Position numbers and translations under genes: made by a program
Shown: positions 1 through 8,557 of the stretch, in pieces
How positions within the stretch are numbered: position 1 is the first letter of the stretch
Layout: the number at the start of each line of letters is the position of its first letter
NCBI RefSeq assembly: GCF_036503815.1
Contig: NZ_AP027764.1
Coordinates: 4,650,001-4,714,000, forward strand
Direction: 5' to 3'
Length of the DNA stretch: 64,000 bases
DNA from: Escherichia coli
GTDB lineage: Bacteria > Pseudomonadota > Gammaproteobacteria > Enterobacterales > Enterobacteriaceae
The notes under the pieces: model-generated
What the model saw: the letters and a program-made list of their open reading frames with translations, nothing else
The model's database searches: none
Told to the model about the DNA's origin: nothing

Positions 1-547
1 GTTAGAGCACTGCCACGAAGCACCGTTCTATACCCTCGGGCCGCTAACTACTGATATTGCGCCGGGTTATGACCACTTCACATCGGGGATTGGCGCGGCG
101 ATGATTGGCTGGTTTGGCTGCGCGATGCTCTGTTACGTAACGCCAAAAGAGCATCTGGGTCTGCCTAATAAAGAAGATGTTAAGCAGGGGCTTATCACCT
201 ATAAGATTGCCGCCCACGCCGCCGACCTGGCGAAAGGGCATCCGGGCGCGCAAATTCGCGATAACGCCATGTCGAAAGCCCGCTTCGAATTTCGCTGGGA
301 AGACCAGTTTAATCTGGCCCTCGACCCGTTTACCGCCCGCGCTTATCACGATGAAACCCTGCCGCAAGAATCCGGCAAAGTCGCCCATTTTTGCTCCATG
401 TGTGGGCCGAAATTCTGCTCGATGAAAATCAGCCAGGAAGTGCGTGACTATGCCGCCGCGCAAACCATTGAAGTGGGAATGGCGGATATGTCGGAGAACT
501 TCCGTGCCAGAGGTGGAGAAATATACCTGCGTAAGGAGGAAGCGTGA
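1..547 (+). CDS. thiC: Phosphomethylpyrimidine synthase ThiC, 3' part
   Basis: C-terminal part of the enzyme that rearranges 5-aminoimidazole ribotide into HMP-phosphate, the pyrimidine half of thiamin. The reading frame is open from position 2 to the TGA at 545-547; the start lies outside the window. The radical-SAM-type cluster motif CxxCxxxxC characteristic of ThiC's C-terminus is visible as CSMCGPKFC, about 45 residues before the end. The stop overlaps the thiE ATG by one base, as expected for a translationally coupled thiCEFSGH operon. The TPP riboswitch that controls the operon in E. coli would be upstream of thiC and is not in view. Identification is very secure; only the N-terminal three quarters cannot be checked. 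Confidence 0.97.
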
Positions 548-1182
548 TGTATCAGCCTGATTTTCCTCACGTACCTTTTCGTTTAGGACTGTACCCGGTA
601 GTGGACAGCGTACAGTGGATCGAACGTCTGTTGGATGCAGGCGTGCGTACTCTCCAGCTGCGCATCAAAGATCGGCGCGATGAAGAAGTGGAAGCCGATG
701 TCGTGGCAGCAATTGCGCTGGGCCGCCGCTATAACGCACGGCTGTTTATCAACGATTACTGGCGGCTGGCGATTAAGCATCAGGCGTATGGCGTCCATCT
801 GGGACAGGAAGATTTGCAAACCACCGATCTCAATGCCATCCGTGCAGCGGGCCTGCGGCTGGGCGTTTCGACTCATGATGATATGGAGATCGACGTCGCG
901 CTGGCAGCACGTCCTTCTTATATCGCGCTAGGACATGTGTTCCCGACGCAAACCAAACAGATGCCTTCTGCACCGCAGGGGCTGGAACAGCTGGCACGGC
1001 ATGTTGAGCGCCTGGCTGATTATCCCACTGTAGCGATTGGCGGTATCAGCCTGCCGCGCGCACCTGCGGTGATGGCGACAGGTGTTGGCAGTATCGCCGT
1101 CGTCAGTGCCATTACCCAGGCCGCAGACTGGCGTTTGGCAACGGAACAGTTGCTGGAAATTGCAGGAGTTGGCGATGAATGA
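547..1182 (+). CDS. thiE: Thiamine-phosphate synthase ThiE
   Basis: Couples HMP-pyrophosphate with the carboxythiazole phosphate to give thiamin phosphate. The product is 211 residues, the E. coli length, and is a TIM-barrel protein; the phosphate- and pyrophosphate-handling segments are visible as QLRIKD near residue 36, the GVHLGQEDL stretch and the C-terminal AIGGI and GVGSIAVVSAI loops. An in-frame GTG at 544 would add one residue, but the ATG at 547 overlaps the thiC stop (TGATG) and matches the family start. The 3' end overlaps thiF by 8 bp. It is the second gene of the thi operon and presumably shares its TPP control. Confidence 0.97.
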   Translation: MYQPDFPHVPFRLGLYPVVDSVQWIERLLDAGVRTLQLRIKDRRDEEVEADVVAAIALGRRYNARLFINDYWRLAIKHQAYGVHLGQEDLQTTDLNAIRAAGLRLGVSTHDDMEIDVALAARPSYIALGHVFPTQTKQMPSAPQGLEQLARHVERLADYPTVAIGGISLPRAPAVMATGVGSIAVVSAITQAADWRLATEQLLEIAGVGDE

Positions 1183-1930
1183 CCGTGATTTTATGCGTTA
1201 TAGCCGTCAAATCCTGCTCGACGATATCGCTCTTGACGGGCAGCAAAAACTGCTCGACAGCCAGGTGCTGATTATCGGTCTGGGTGGGTTGGGTACACCT
1301 GCTGCACTATACCTGGCGGGAGCTGGTGTCGGGACGCTGGTACTGGCAGATGACGACGATGTGCATTTGAGCAATCTGCAACGACAAATCCTCTTTACCA
1401 CTGAAGATATCGATCGCCCGAAATCGCAGGTCAGCCAACAGCGACTGACACAGTTAAATCCCGACATTCAACTGACAGCATTACAACAACGGTTAATGGG
1501 TAAGGCGTTAAAAGATGCGGTAGCACGGGTCGATGTGGTTCTCGACTGTACCGACAACATGGCGACTCGCCAGGAGATTAATGCCGCCTGCGTAGCACTT
1601 AACACACCGCTTATCACCGCCAGCGCGGTCGGATTTGGTGGTCAGTTGATGGTGCTGACACCGCCCTGGGAACAGGGGTGTTACCGCTGCCTGTGGCCGG
1701 ATAACCAGGAGCCTGAACGCAACTGCCGCACGGCAGGCGTGGTTGGCCCGGTGGTCGGGGTCATGGGCACGTTACAGTCACTGGAAGCAATTAAGCTATT
1801 GAGTGGTATAGAGACCCCTGCGGGATATCTTCGACTGTTTGACGGTAAATTAAACCAATGGCGCAACCTGGCGTTGCGCCGCGCCAGCGGTTGCCCGGTA
1901 TGCGGAGGAAGCAATGCAGCTCCTGTTTAA
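1175..1930 (+). CDS. thiF: ThiS adenylyltransferase ThiF
   Basis: E1-like enzyme that adenylates the C-terminal glycine of ThiS so that sulfur can be added for thiazole synthesis. The protein is 251 residues. The nucleotide-binding loop GLGGLGTP lies at 35-42. Four zinc-ligand cysteines are seen at C169, C172, C240 and C243. C184 (in ERNCRTAG) is the residue that forms the acyl-disulfide with ThiS in the E. coli enzyme. A longer open frame extends upstream to 1082, but the ATG at 1175 follows a GGAG-like site in the end of thiE and gives the family length. The 3' end overlaps thiS by 17 bp, so these two partner genes are tightly coupled. Confidence 0.97.
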   Translation: MNDRDFMRYSRQILLDDIALDGQQKLLDSQVLIIGLGGLGTPAALYLAGAGVGTLVLADDDDVHLSNLQRQILFTTEDIDRPKSQVSQQRLTQLNPDIQLTALQQRLMGKALKDAVARVDVVLDCTDNMATRQEINAACVALNTPLITASAVGFGGQLMVLTPPWEQGCYRCLWPDNQEPERNCRTAGVVGPVVGVMGTLQSLEAIKLLSGIETPAGYLRLFDGKLNQWRNLALRRASGCPVCGGSNAAPV

Positions 1931-2114
1931 CGATCAACCGATGCAGTGCGTCGCCGGGCTAACTGTTCACGATCTGCTCGTGCAACTCAATCAACAACAA
2001 GCGGGCGCGGCGCTGGCGATTAACCAGCAAATCATCCCGCGAGAGCAGTGGGCGCAACATATCGTGCAGGATGGCGACCAGATCCTGCTTTTTCAGGTTA
2101 TTGCAGGGGGTTGA
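1914..2114 (+). CDS. thiS: Sulfur carrier protein ThiS
   Basis: Small ubiquitin-like sulfur carrier of 66 residues ending in the required Gly-Gly, which is adenylated by ThiF and converted to thiocarboxylate before ThiG uses the sulfur for the thiazole ring. The last 25 residues look identical to the K-12 protein as I remember it. The first half differs at about ten positions, more than other genes in this window, suggesting local divergence or recombination in the thi operon. It lies between thiF (17 bp overlap) and thiG (1 bp gap). Confidence 0.96.
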   Translation: MQLLFNDQPMQCVAGLTVHDLLVQLNQQQAGAALAINQQIIPREQWAQHIVQDGDQILLFQVIAGG

Positions 2115-2115
2115 G

Positions 2116-2886
2116 ATGTTACGTATTGCGGACAAAACGTTTGATTCACATCTGTTTACCGGCACCGGGAAATTCGCCTCTTCACAATTGATGGTGGAGG
2201 CGATCCGCGCTTCCGGCAGCCAACTGGTGACGCTGGCGATGAAACGCGTCGACTTGCGCCAGCACAACGATGCTATCCTCGAACCGCTTATCGCGGCGGG
2301 TGTGACCCTGCTGCCGAATACTTCCGGGGCGAAAACAGCGGAAGAAGCCATTTTCGCCGCCCATCTGGCACGTGAAGCATTAGGCACAAACTGGCTAAAA
2401 TTAGAGATTCACCCTGACGCCCGCTGGCTGTTGCCCGATCCCATCGAAACCCTGAAAGCCGCCGAAACACTGGTACAACAGGGATTTGTCGTGCTGCCTT
2501 ACTGCGGTGCCGATCCGGTGTTGTGCAAACGTCTGGAAGAAGTCGGCTGTGCAGCGGTGATGCCGCTCGGCGCGCCGATTGGCTCGAATCAGGGACTGGA
2601 AACCCGCGCCATGCTGGAGATTATTATCCAGCAAGCCACGGTTCCGGTGGTCGTTGATGCTGGCATTGGCGTTCCCAGCCATGCCGCGCAGGCGCTTGAA
2701 ATGGGAGCCGATGCGGTGTTAGTGAATACGGCGATTGCCGTCGCGGACGATCCCGTCAACATGGCGAAGGCATTTCGTCTGGCGGTAGACGCCGGCCTGC
2801 TGGCACGTCAGTCCGGGCCGGGCAGTCGCAGTCATTTTGCTCATGCCACTAGCCCGCTGACCGGATTTCTGGAGGCATCGGCATGA
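2116..2886 (+). CDS. thiG: Thiazole synthase ThiG
   Basis: Forms the thiazole phosphate ring from deoxyxylulose-5-phosphate, dehydroglycine (from ThiH) and the thiocarboxylate of ThiS. The product is 256 residues, an (alpha/beta)8 barrel. K95, in the motif WLKLEI, is in place as the Schiff-base lysine; the phosphate-binding GIGVPSHAAQA and ADAVLVNTAIA segments are present. The frame is open further upstream to 2071 inside thiS, but the ATG at 2116 sits directly after the thiS stop and gives the family length. The stop overlaps the thiH ATG (ATGA), consistent with the ThiG-ThiH complex known in E. coli. Confidence 0.97.
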   Translation: MLRIADKTFDSHLFTGTGKFASSQLMVEAIRASGSQLVTLAMKRVDLRQHNDAILEPLIAAGVTLLPNTSGAKTAEEAIFAAHLAREALGTNWLKLEIHPDARWLLPDPIETLKAAETLVQQGFVVLPYCGADPVLCKRLEEVGCAAVMPLGAPIGSNQGLETRAMLEIIIQQATVPVVVDAGIGVPSHAAQALEMGADAVLVNTAIAVADDPVNMAKAFRLAVDAGLLARQSGPGSRSHFAHATSPLTGFLEASA

Positions 2887-4016
2887 AAACCTTCAGTGAT
2901 CGCTGGCGACAACTGGACTGGGACGACATCCGCCTGCGAATCAACAGCAAAACGGCAGCTGACGTAGAGCGGGCGCTCAATGTTTCGCAACTCACTCGCG
3001 ACGATATGATGGCATTGCTATCACCTGCCGCCGATGAATACCTGGAACCACTGGCTCAACGGGCGCAGCTTCTGACCCGTCAGCGATTTGGCAACGTCGT
3101 CAGCTTCTACGTCCCGCTTTATCTTTCCAATCTTTGCGCTAACGACTGCACGTACTGCGGATTTTCCATGAGCAATCGCATCAAGCGTAAAACGCTGGAT
3201 GAAGCGGATATCGCCAGGGAAAGCGCCGCTATCCGGGAGATGGGCTTTGAACATCTATTGCTGGTCACTGGTGAACATCAGGCGAAAGTGGGGATGGATT
3301 ACTTTCGTCGTCATCTCCCTGTCCTGCGTGAACAGTTCTCTTCACTACAGATGGAAGTACAGCCACTGGCGGAAGCGGAATACGCCGAGTTAAAGCAACT
3401 TGGTCTGGATGGGGTGATGGTTTATCAGGAGACATATCACGAGGCGACATACGCCCACCATCATCTGAAAGGGAAAAAACAGGACTTCTTCTGGCGGCTG
3501 GAAACGCCGGATCGGCTGGGCCGTGCGGGGATAGATAAGATAGGCCTCGGCGCGCTAATCGGCCTTTCCGACAGCTGGCGCGTTGACTGCTATATGGTTG
3601 CCGAACATTTGCTATGGCTGCAACAACATTACTGGCAAAGCCGTTACTCTGTCTCCTTCCCGCGCCTGCGCCCGTGTACTGGCGGGATTGAGCCAGCGTC
3701 GATTATGGATGAACGCCAGTTAGTGCAAACTATCTGCGCCTTCCGCCTACTTGCGCCGGAGATTGAACTGTCACTCTCCACGCGGGAATCACCGTGGTTT
3801 CGCGATCGCGTTATTCCGCTGGCGATCAATAACGTCAGCGCCTTCTCGAAAACGCAACCTGGTGGCTATGCCGACAATCATCCCGAGCTGGAACAGTTCT
3901 CACCGCACGACGATCGCAGACCAGAAGCGGTGGCCGCCGCGTTAACCGCTCAGGGTTTGCAGCCGGTGTGGAAAGACTGGGACAGCTATCTGGGACGCGC
4001 CTCGCAAAGGACATGA
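2883..4016 (+). CDS. thiH: 2-iminoacetate synthase ThiH (tyrosine lyase)
   Basis: Radical SAM enzyme that splits tyrosine into dehydroglycine and p-cresol, giving the glycine imine used by ThiG. The protein is 377 residues, full length. The radical SAM cluster motif CxxxCxxC is seen at C85, C89 and C92. It is the last gene of the thi operon; the ATG overlaps the thiG stop by 4 bp and a hairpin with a T-run follows about 50 bp after the stop. In K-12 htrC/yjaZ separates thiH from rpoC; here it is missing and only 241 bp lie between the two genes. Confidence 0.97.
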   Translation: MKTFSDRWRQLDWDDIRLRINSKTAADVERALNVSQLTRDDMMALLSPAADEYLEPLAQRAQLLTRQRFGNVVSFYVPLYLSNLCANDCTYCGFSMSNRIKRKTLDEADIARESAAIREMGFEHLLLVTGEHQAKVGMDYFRRHLPVLREQFSSLQMEVQPLAEAEYAELKQLGLDGVMVYQETYHEATYAHHHLKGKKQDFFWRLETPDRLGRAGIDKIGLGALIGLSDSWRVDCYMVAEHLLWLQQHYWQSRYSVSFPRLRPCTGGIEPASIMDERQLVQTICAFRLLAPEIELSLSTRESPWFRDRVIPLAINNVSAFSKTQPGGYADNHPELEQFSPHDDRRPEAVAAALTAQGLQPVWKDWDSYLGRASQRT

Positions 4017-4063
4017 GACAAAATGTAAGAACGTAAATTTATTCCGAGCAGCTACGGAAGATG

Positions 4064-4099
4064 AAAAACGCAAGGTTGTTGAAAGCGTTGCGTTTTTTT
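4064..4099 (+). terminator. Rho-independent terminator after thiH
   Basis: A perfect 10-bp inverted repeat (AAAAACGCAA, 4064-4073, with its complement at 4088-4097) around a 14-base loop, followed by further T residues, about 50 bp past the thiH stop. It probably ends the thi operon. The A-run of the left arm means it could act on the other strand too. Confidence 0.75.
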
Positions 4100-4210
4100 A
4101 TGTTAGTACCGTCAGCAGGAATGTTGTCCAGGGCGAAAAGCTTCTTCCTCGTTTCGCCCTGCCTTTCTTAATATTTCCCATGAAGAATTTGCCCTCTGAA
4201 TAACACCCAT

Positions 4211-4237
4211 AAAAAAACCCGCCGAAGCGGGTTTTTA
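4211..4237 (-). terminator. Rho-independent terminator after rpoC
   Basis: GC-rich stem (ACCCGC and GCGGGT around a short loop) which, read leftward, ends in seven T residues about 20 bp beyond the rpoC stop. It fits the end of the rplJL-rpoBC operon. The T-run on the right arm makes it potentially bidirectional. Confidence 0.9.
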
Positions 4238-4257
4238 CGTTATTTGCGGATTAACGA

Positions 4258-7200
4258 TTACTCGTTATCAGAACCGCCCAGACCTGCGTTCAGCAGTTCT
4301 GCCAGGCTGGCAGATGCGTCTTCTGCAGTCACCTGCGGTGCAGCCGGAGCTTCACCCGCAGCACGGCGACGCATACGATCCTGGTGATACGCGTAACCGG
4401 TACCAGCCGGGATCAGACGACCCACGATAACGTTCTCTTTCAGGCCGCGCAGTTCGTCGCGTTTGCCCGCAACGGCTGCTTCGGTCAGCACGCGAGTGGT
4501 CTCCTGGAACGATGCCGCGGAGATGAAGGACTCGGTTGCCAGAGACGCTTTGGTGATACCCAGCAGATCGCGGGAGTAAGTTGCACCCACTTTGCCGTTC
4601 GCTTCCAGTTCGCGGTTTGCGATCTTGACGCGAGAGTATTCAACCTGTTCGCCTTCCAGGAAGTCGGAGCTGCCCGCGTTAACGATGGTAGCTTTACGCA
4701 GCATCTGACGAACGATAACTTCGATGTGTTTATCGTTAATCTTAACGCCCTGCAGACGGTATACGTCCTGTACTTCGTTAACGATGTAACGAGTTACAGC
4801 ATGCACACCACGCAGACGCAGAATGTCATGCGGCGCTTCCGGACCATCGGAAATTACGTCACCACGTTCTACACGTTCACCTTCGAACACGTTGAGCTGA
4901 CGCCATTTCGGAATCATCTCTTCGTACGGCTCGCTACCGTCTACCGGGGTGATAACCAGACGACGTTTACCTTTGGTTTCTTTACCGAAGGAAACCACAC
5001 CGCTGATTTCAGCCAGGATTGCCGGCTCTTTCGGACGACGTGCTTCGAACAGGTCCGCAACGCGTGGCAGACCACCGGTGATGTCCTTGGTACCGCCAGA
5101 TTCTTGCGGAATACGCGCCAGGGTGTCACCGGAGCTGATCTGTACGCCATCTTCCAGCTGAACAATCGCTTTACCCGGCAGGAAGTACTGCGCAGGCATG
5201 TCGGTACCCGGGATCAGAACGTCGTTACCCTGAGCATCAACGATTTTCAGTGCCGGACGCAGATCTTTACCACCTGCGGTACGTTCTGCGGAATCCAGAA
5301 CCACCAGCGAAGACAGACCGGTCAATTCGTCGGTCTGACGAGTAATGGTCTGGCCGTCGATCATGTCAGTAAAGCGTACAAAACCGCTTACTTCGGTGAT
5401 AACCGGCATGGTGTGCGGGTCCCAGTTTGCAACGGTCTCGCCGCCAGCAACCTGTTCGCCATCGCCTTTCGCCAGTACTGCACCGTAAGGCACTTTATAG
5501 CTTTCTTTGGTACGACCGAATTCGTCGATCAATTTCAGTTCGGTGTTACGGGAAGTGATAACCAGTTTGCCGCTGGAGTTCACAACCGACTTCACGTTGC
5601 TGAGCTTGATGCTACCTTTGTTTTTCACCTGGATGCTGGATTCAGCAGCCGCACGAGATGCCGCACCACCGATGTGGAACGTACGCATGGTCAGCTGTGT
5701 ACCCGGTTCACCGATGGACTGTGCCGCGATAACACCGATTGCTTCACCTTTGTTGATGATGTGGCCACGTGCCAGGTCACGACCGTAGCAGTGCGCACAT
5801 ACACCAAAGTCGGTGTCACAAGATACAACAGAACGTACTTTAACCGCGTCGACAGAGTTCTCTTCCAGCAGGTCACACCACTGTTCGTGCAGCAGCGTGT
5901 TGCGCGGAACCAGGATATCAGCAGTACCCGGTTTCAGAACGTCTTCAGCAGTTACACGACCCAGTACGCGATCACGCAGCGGCTCTTTAACATCACCACC
6001 CTCAATAACCGGCGTCATCATGATACCTTCATGGGTACCACAATCGTCTTCGGTTACCACCAGGTCCTGCGCAACGTCAACCAGACGACGAGTCAGGTAA
6101 CCGGAGTTCGCCGTCTTCAGTGCGGTATCCGCCAGACCTTTACGAGCACCGTGGGTTGAGATGAAGTACTGGAGTACGTTCAGACCTTCACGGAAGTTCG
6201 CGGTGATTGGCGTTTCGATGATGGAGCCATCCGGCTTCGCCATCAGACCACGCATACCCGCCAGCTGACGAATCTGTGCCGCAGAACCACGCGCACCGGA
6301 GTCGGCCATCATGTAGATGCTGTTGAAGGAAACCTGCTTCTCTTCCTGACCGTCACGGTTAATAACGGTTTCAGTTTGCAGGTTATCCATCATCGCTTTG
6401 GATACACGATCGTTCGCCGCAGCCCAGATATCGATAACTTTGTTGTAGCGTTCGCCCGCAGTTACCAGACCAGACTGGAACTGCTCCTGAATCTCAGCAA
6501 CTTCAGCTTCTGCCTCGGAGATGATTTCGTGTTTCTTCTCCGGGATGACCATGTCATCGATACCAACAGATGCACCAGAACGCGCTGCATATGCAAAGCC
6601 GGTGTACATGATCTGGTCCGCAAAAATAACGGTCGGTTTCAGACCGAGAATGCGGTAGCAGGTGTTCAGCATTTTGGAGATTGCTTTCTTACCCAGCGCC
6701 TGGTTGACGATGGAGTAAGGCAGACCTTTCGGTACAATCATCCACAGAATGGCACGGCCAACGGTCGTATCTTTCAGGCTGGTTTTCGCTACTAATTCAC
6801 CGTTAGCATCTTTTTCATACTCGGTGATACGCACTTTAACGCGCGCATGCAGAGAAGCCAGACCAGAGCGATACAGACGTTCTGCTTCTTTCGGGCCAGT
6901 CAGCACCATGCCTTCGCCTTTGGCGTTAACACAGTCGCGGGTCATGTAGTACAGACCCAATACAACGTCCTGAGACGGAACGATGATTGGTTCGCCGTTC
7001 GCCGGGGACAGGATGTTGTTAGTAGACATCATCAGCGCACGCGCTTCCAGCTGGGCTTCCAGCGTCAGCGGTACGTGAACAGCCATCTGGTCACCATCGA
7101 AGTCGGCGTTATATGCCGCACAAACCAGCGGGTGCAGCTGGATAGCTTTGCCTTCGATCAGTACCGGTTCAAATGCCTGGATACCCAGACGGTGCAGAGT

Positions 7201-8481
7201 CGGTGCACGGTTCAGCAGTACCGGGTGTTCGCGGATAACTTCGTCCAGGATATCCCAAACGACAGCTTCTTCGCGCTCAACCATTTTCTTCGCAGCTTTA
7301 ATGGTGGTAGCAAGACCACGCAGTTCCAGCTTGCCGTAGATGAACGGTTTGAACAGTTCCAGTGCCATTTTCTTCGGCAGACCGCACTGATGCAGACGCA
7401 GGTATGGACCTACGGTGATTACAGAACGACCGGAGTAGTCAACACGCTTACCGAGCAGGTTCTGACGGAAACGACCCTGTTTACCTTTGATCATGTCGGC
7501 CAAAGATTTCAGAGGACGCTTGTTAGAACCGGTGATCGCACGACCGCGACGACCGTTATCCAACAGGGCGTCTACCGCTTCCTGCAGCATACGTTTTTCG
7601 TTACGTACGATGATGTCCGGCGCAGCCAGATCCAGCAGACGTTTCAGACGGTTGTTACGGTTAATGACGCGACGATACAGATCGTTCAGGTCAGAAGTCG
7701 CGAAACGACCACCATCCAGCGGAACCAGCGGACGCAGATCTGGCGGCAGTACCGGCAGAACGGTCAGGATCATCCACTCTGGTTTGTTACCAGACTGAAC
7801 GAACGCTTCCAGCAGTTTGATACGCTTGGTCAGCTTCTTACGCTTAGTTTCGGAGTTGGTTTCGTTCAGCTCTTCACGCAGCTGTTCGCACTCTTGCTCC
7901 AGATCCATGCTCTTCAGCAGAGCCTGGATTGCTTCCGCACCCATTTTCGCGTCGAATTCGTCACCGAACTCTTCCAGCGCGTCCAGATACTGCTCTTCAG
8001 TCAGGATCTGCTGACGCTCCAGGTTGGTCATACCGCCTTCGATAACCACATAGGATTCGAAGTACAGTACGCGTTCGATATCGCGCAGCGGCATATCGAG
8101 CAGCAGGCCGATACGGGACGGCAGCGATTTCAGGAACCAGATGTGCGCGGTCGGGGAAGCCAGTTCGATATGGCCCATACGCTCACGGCGTACTTTAGTC
8201 TGGGTCACTTCAACGCCGCACTTCTCACAGATGACGCCACGGTGTTTCAGGCGCTTGTACTTACCGCACAGGCACTCGTAATCTTTTACCGGCCCAAAGA
8301 TACGGGCGCAGAAAAGGCCGTCACGTTCTGGTTTGAACGTACGGTAGTTGATGGTTTCCGGCTTTTTAACTTCACCGAAAGACCATGAACGGATCATGTC
8401 TGGCGAAGCCAGAGCAATTTTGATCGCATCAAACTCTTCGGTTTTAGTCTGCGCTTTCAGAAACTTTAATAAATCTTTCAC
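4258..8481 (-). CDS. rpoC: RNA polymerase beta' subunit RpoC
   Basis: Largest subunit of RNA polymerase, 1407 residues, the standard E. coli length. Near the N-terminus the zinc-binding cysteines are seen in YECLCGKYK and VICEKCGVE. The absolutely conserved active-site motif NADFDGDQMAVH, whose three aspartates bind the catalytic Mg2+, is intact. The second zinc site is represented by CDTDFGVCAHCYGRD and the trigger-loop region by the GEPGTQLTMRTFHIGG segment. It lies 76 bp after rpoB and is followed by a strong terminator. No truncation or inserted domain relative to the family was noticed. Confidence 0.99.
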   Translation of the reverse strand: MKDLLKFLKAQTKTEEFDAIKIALASPDMIRSWSFGEVKKPETINYRTFKPERDGLFCARIFGPVKDYECLCGKYKRLKHRGVICEKCGVEVTQTKVRRERMGHIELASPTAHIWFLKSLPSRIGLLLDMPLRDIERVLYFESYVVIEGGMTNLERQQILTEEQYLDALEEFGDEFDAKMGAEAIQALLKSMDLEQECEQLREELNETNSETKRKKLTKRIKLLEAFVQSGNKPEWMILTVLPVLPPDLRPLVPLDGGRFATSDLNDLYRRVINRNNRLKRLLDLAAPDIIVRNEKRMLQEAVDALLDNGRRGRAITGSNKRPLKSLADMIKGKQGRFRQNLLGKRVDYSGRSVITVGPYLRLHQCGLPKKMALELFKPFIYGKLELRGLATTIKAAKKMVEREEAVVWDILDEVIREHPVLLNRAPTLHRLGIQAFEPVLIEGKAIQLHPLVCAAYNADFDGDQMAVHVPLTLEAQLEARALMMSTNNILSPANGEPIIVPSQDVVLGLYYMTRDCVNAKGEGMVLTGPKEAERLYRSGLASLHARVKVRITEYEKDANGELVAKTSLKDTTVGRAILWMIVPKGLPYSIVNQALGKKAISKMLNTCYRILGLKPTVIFADQIMYTGFAYAARSGASVGIDDMVIPEKKHEIISEAEAEVAEIQEQFQSGLVTAGERYNKVIDIWAAANDRVSKAMMDNLQTETVINRDGQEEKQVSFNSIYMMADSGARGSAAQIRQLAGMRGLMAKPDGSIIETPITANFREGLNVLQYFISTHGARKGLADTALKTANSGYLTRRLVDVAQDLVVTEDDCGTHEGIMMTPVIEGGDVKEPLRDRVLGRVTAEDVLKPGTADILVPRNTLLHEQWCDLLEENSVDAVKVRSVVSCDTDFGVCAHCYGRDLARGHIINKGEAIGVIAAQSIGEPGTQLTMRTFHIGGAASRAAAESSIQVKNKGSIKLSNVKSVVNSSGKLVITSRNTELKLIDEFGRTKESYKVPYGAVLAKGDGEQVAGGETVANWDPHTMPVITEVSGFVRFTDMIDGQTITRQTDELTGLSSLVVLDSAERTAGGKDLRPALKIVDAQGNDVLIPGTDMPAQYFLPGKAIVQLEDGVQISSGDTLARIPQESGGTKDITGGLPRVADLFEARRPKEPAILAEISGVVSFGKETKGKRRLVITPVDGSEPYEEMIPKWRQLNVFEGERVERGDVISDGPEAPHDILRLRGVHAVTRYIVNEVQDVYRLQGVKINDKHIEVIVRQMLRKATIVNAGSSDFLEGEQVEYSRVKIANRELEANGKVGATYSRDLLGITKASLATESFISAASFQETTRVLTEAAVAGKRDELRGLKENVIVGRLIPAGTGYAYHQDRMRRRAAGEAPAAPQVTAEDASASLAELLNAGLGGSDNE

Positions 8482-8557
8482 GGATTTGCTCCCGTCGGAG
8501 TTAGCACAATCCGCTGCCGGGTTTTACCCCGACAGCAGTGACCTGTTTGAGCGAGAA

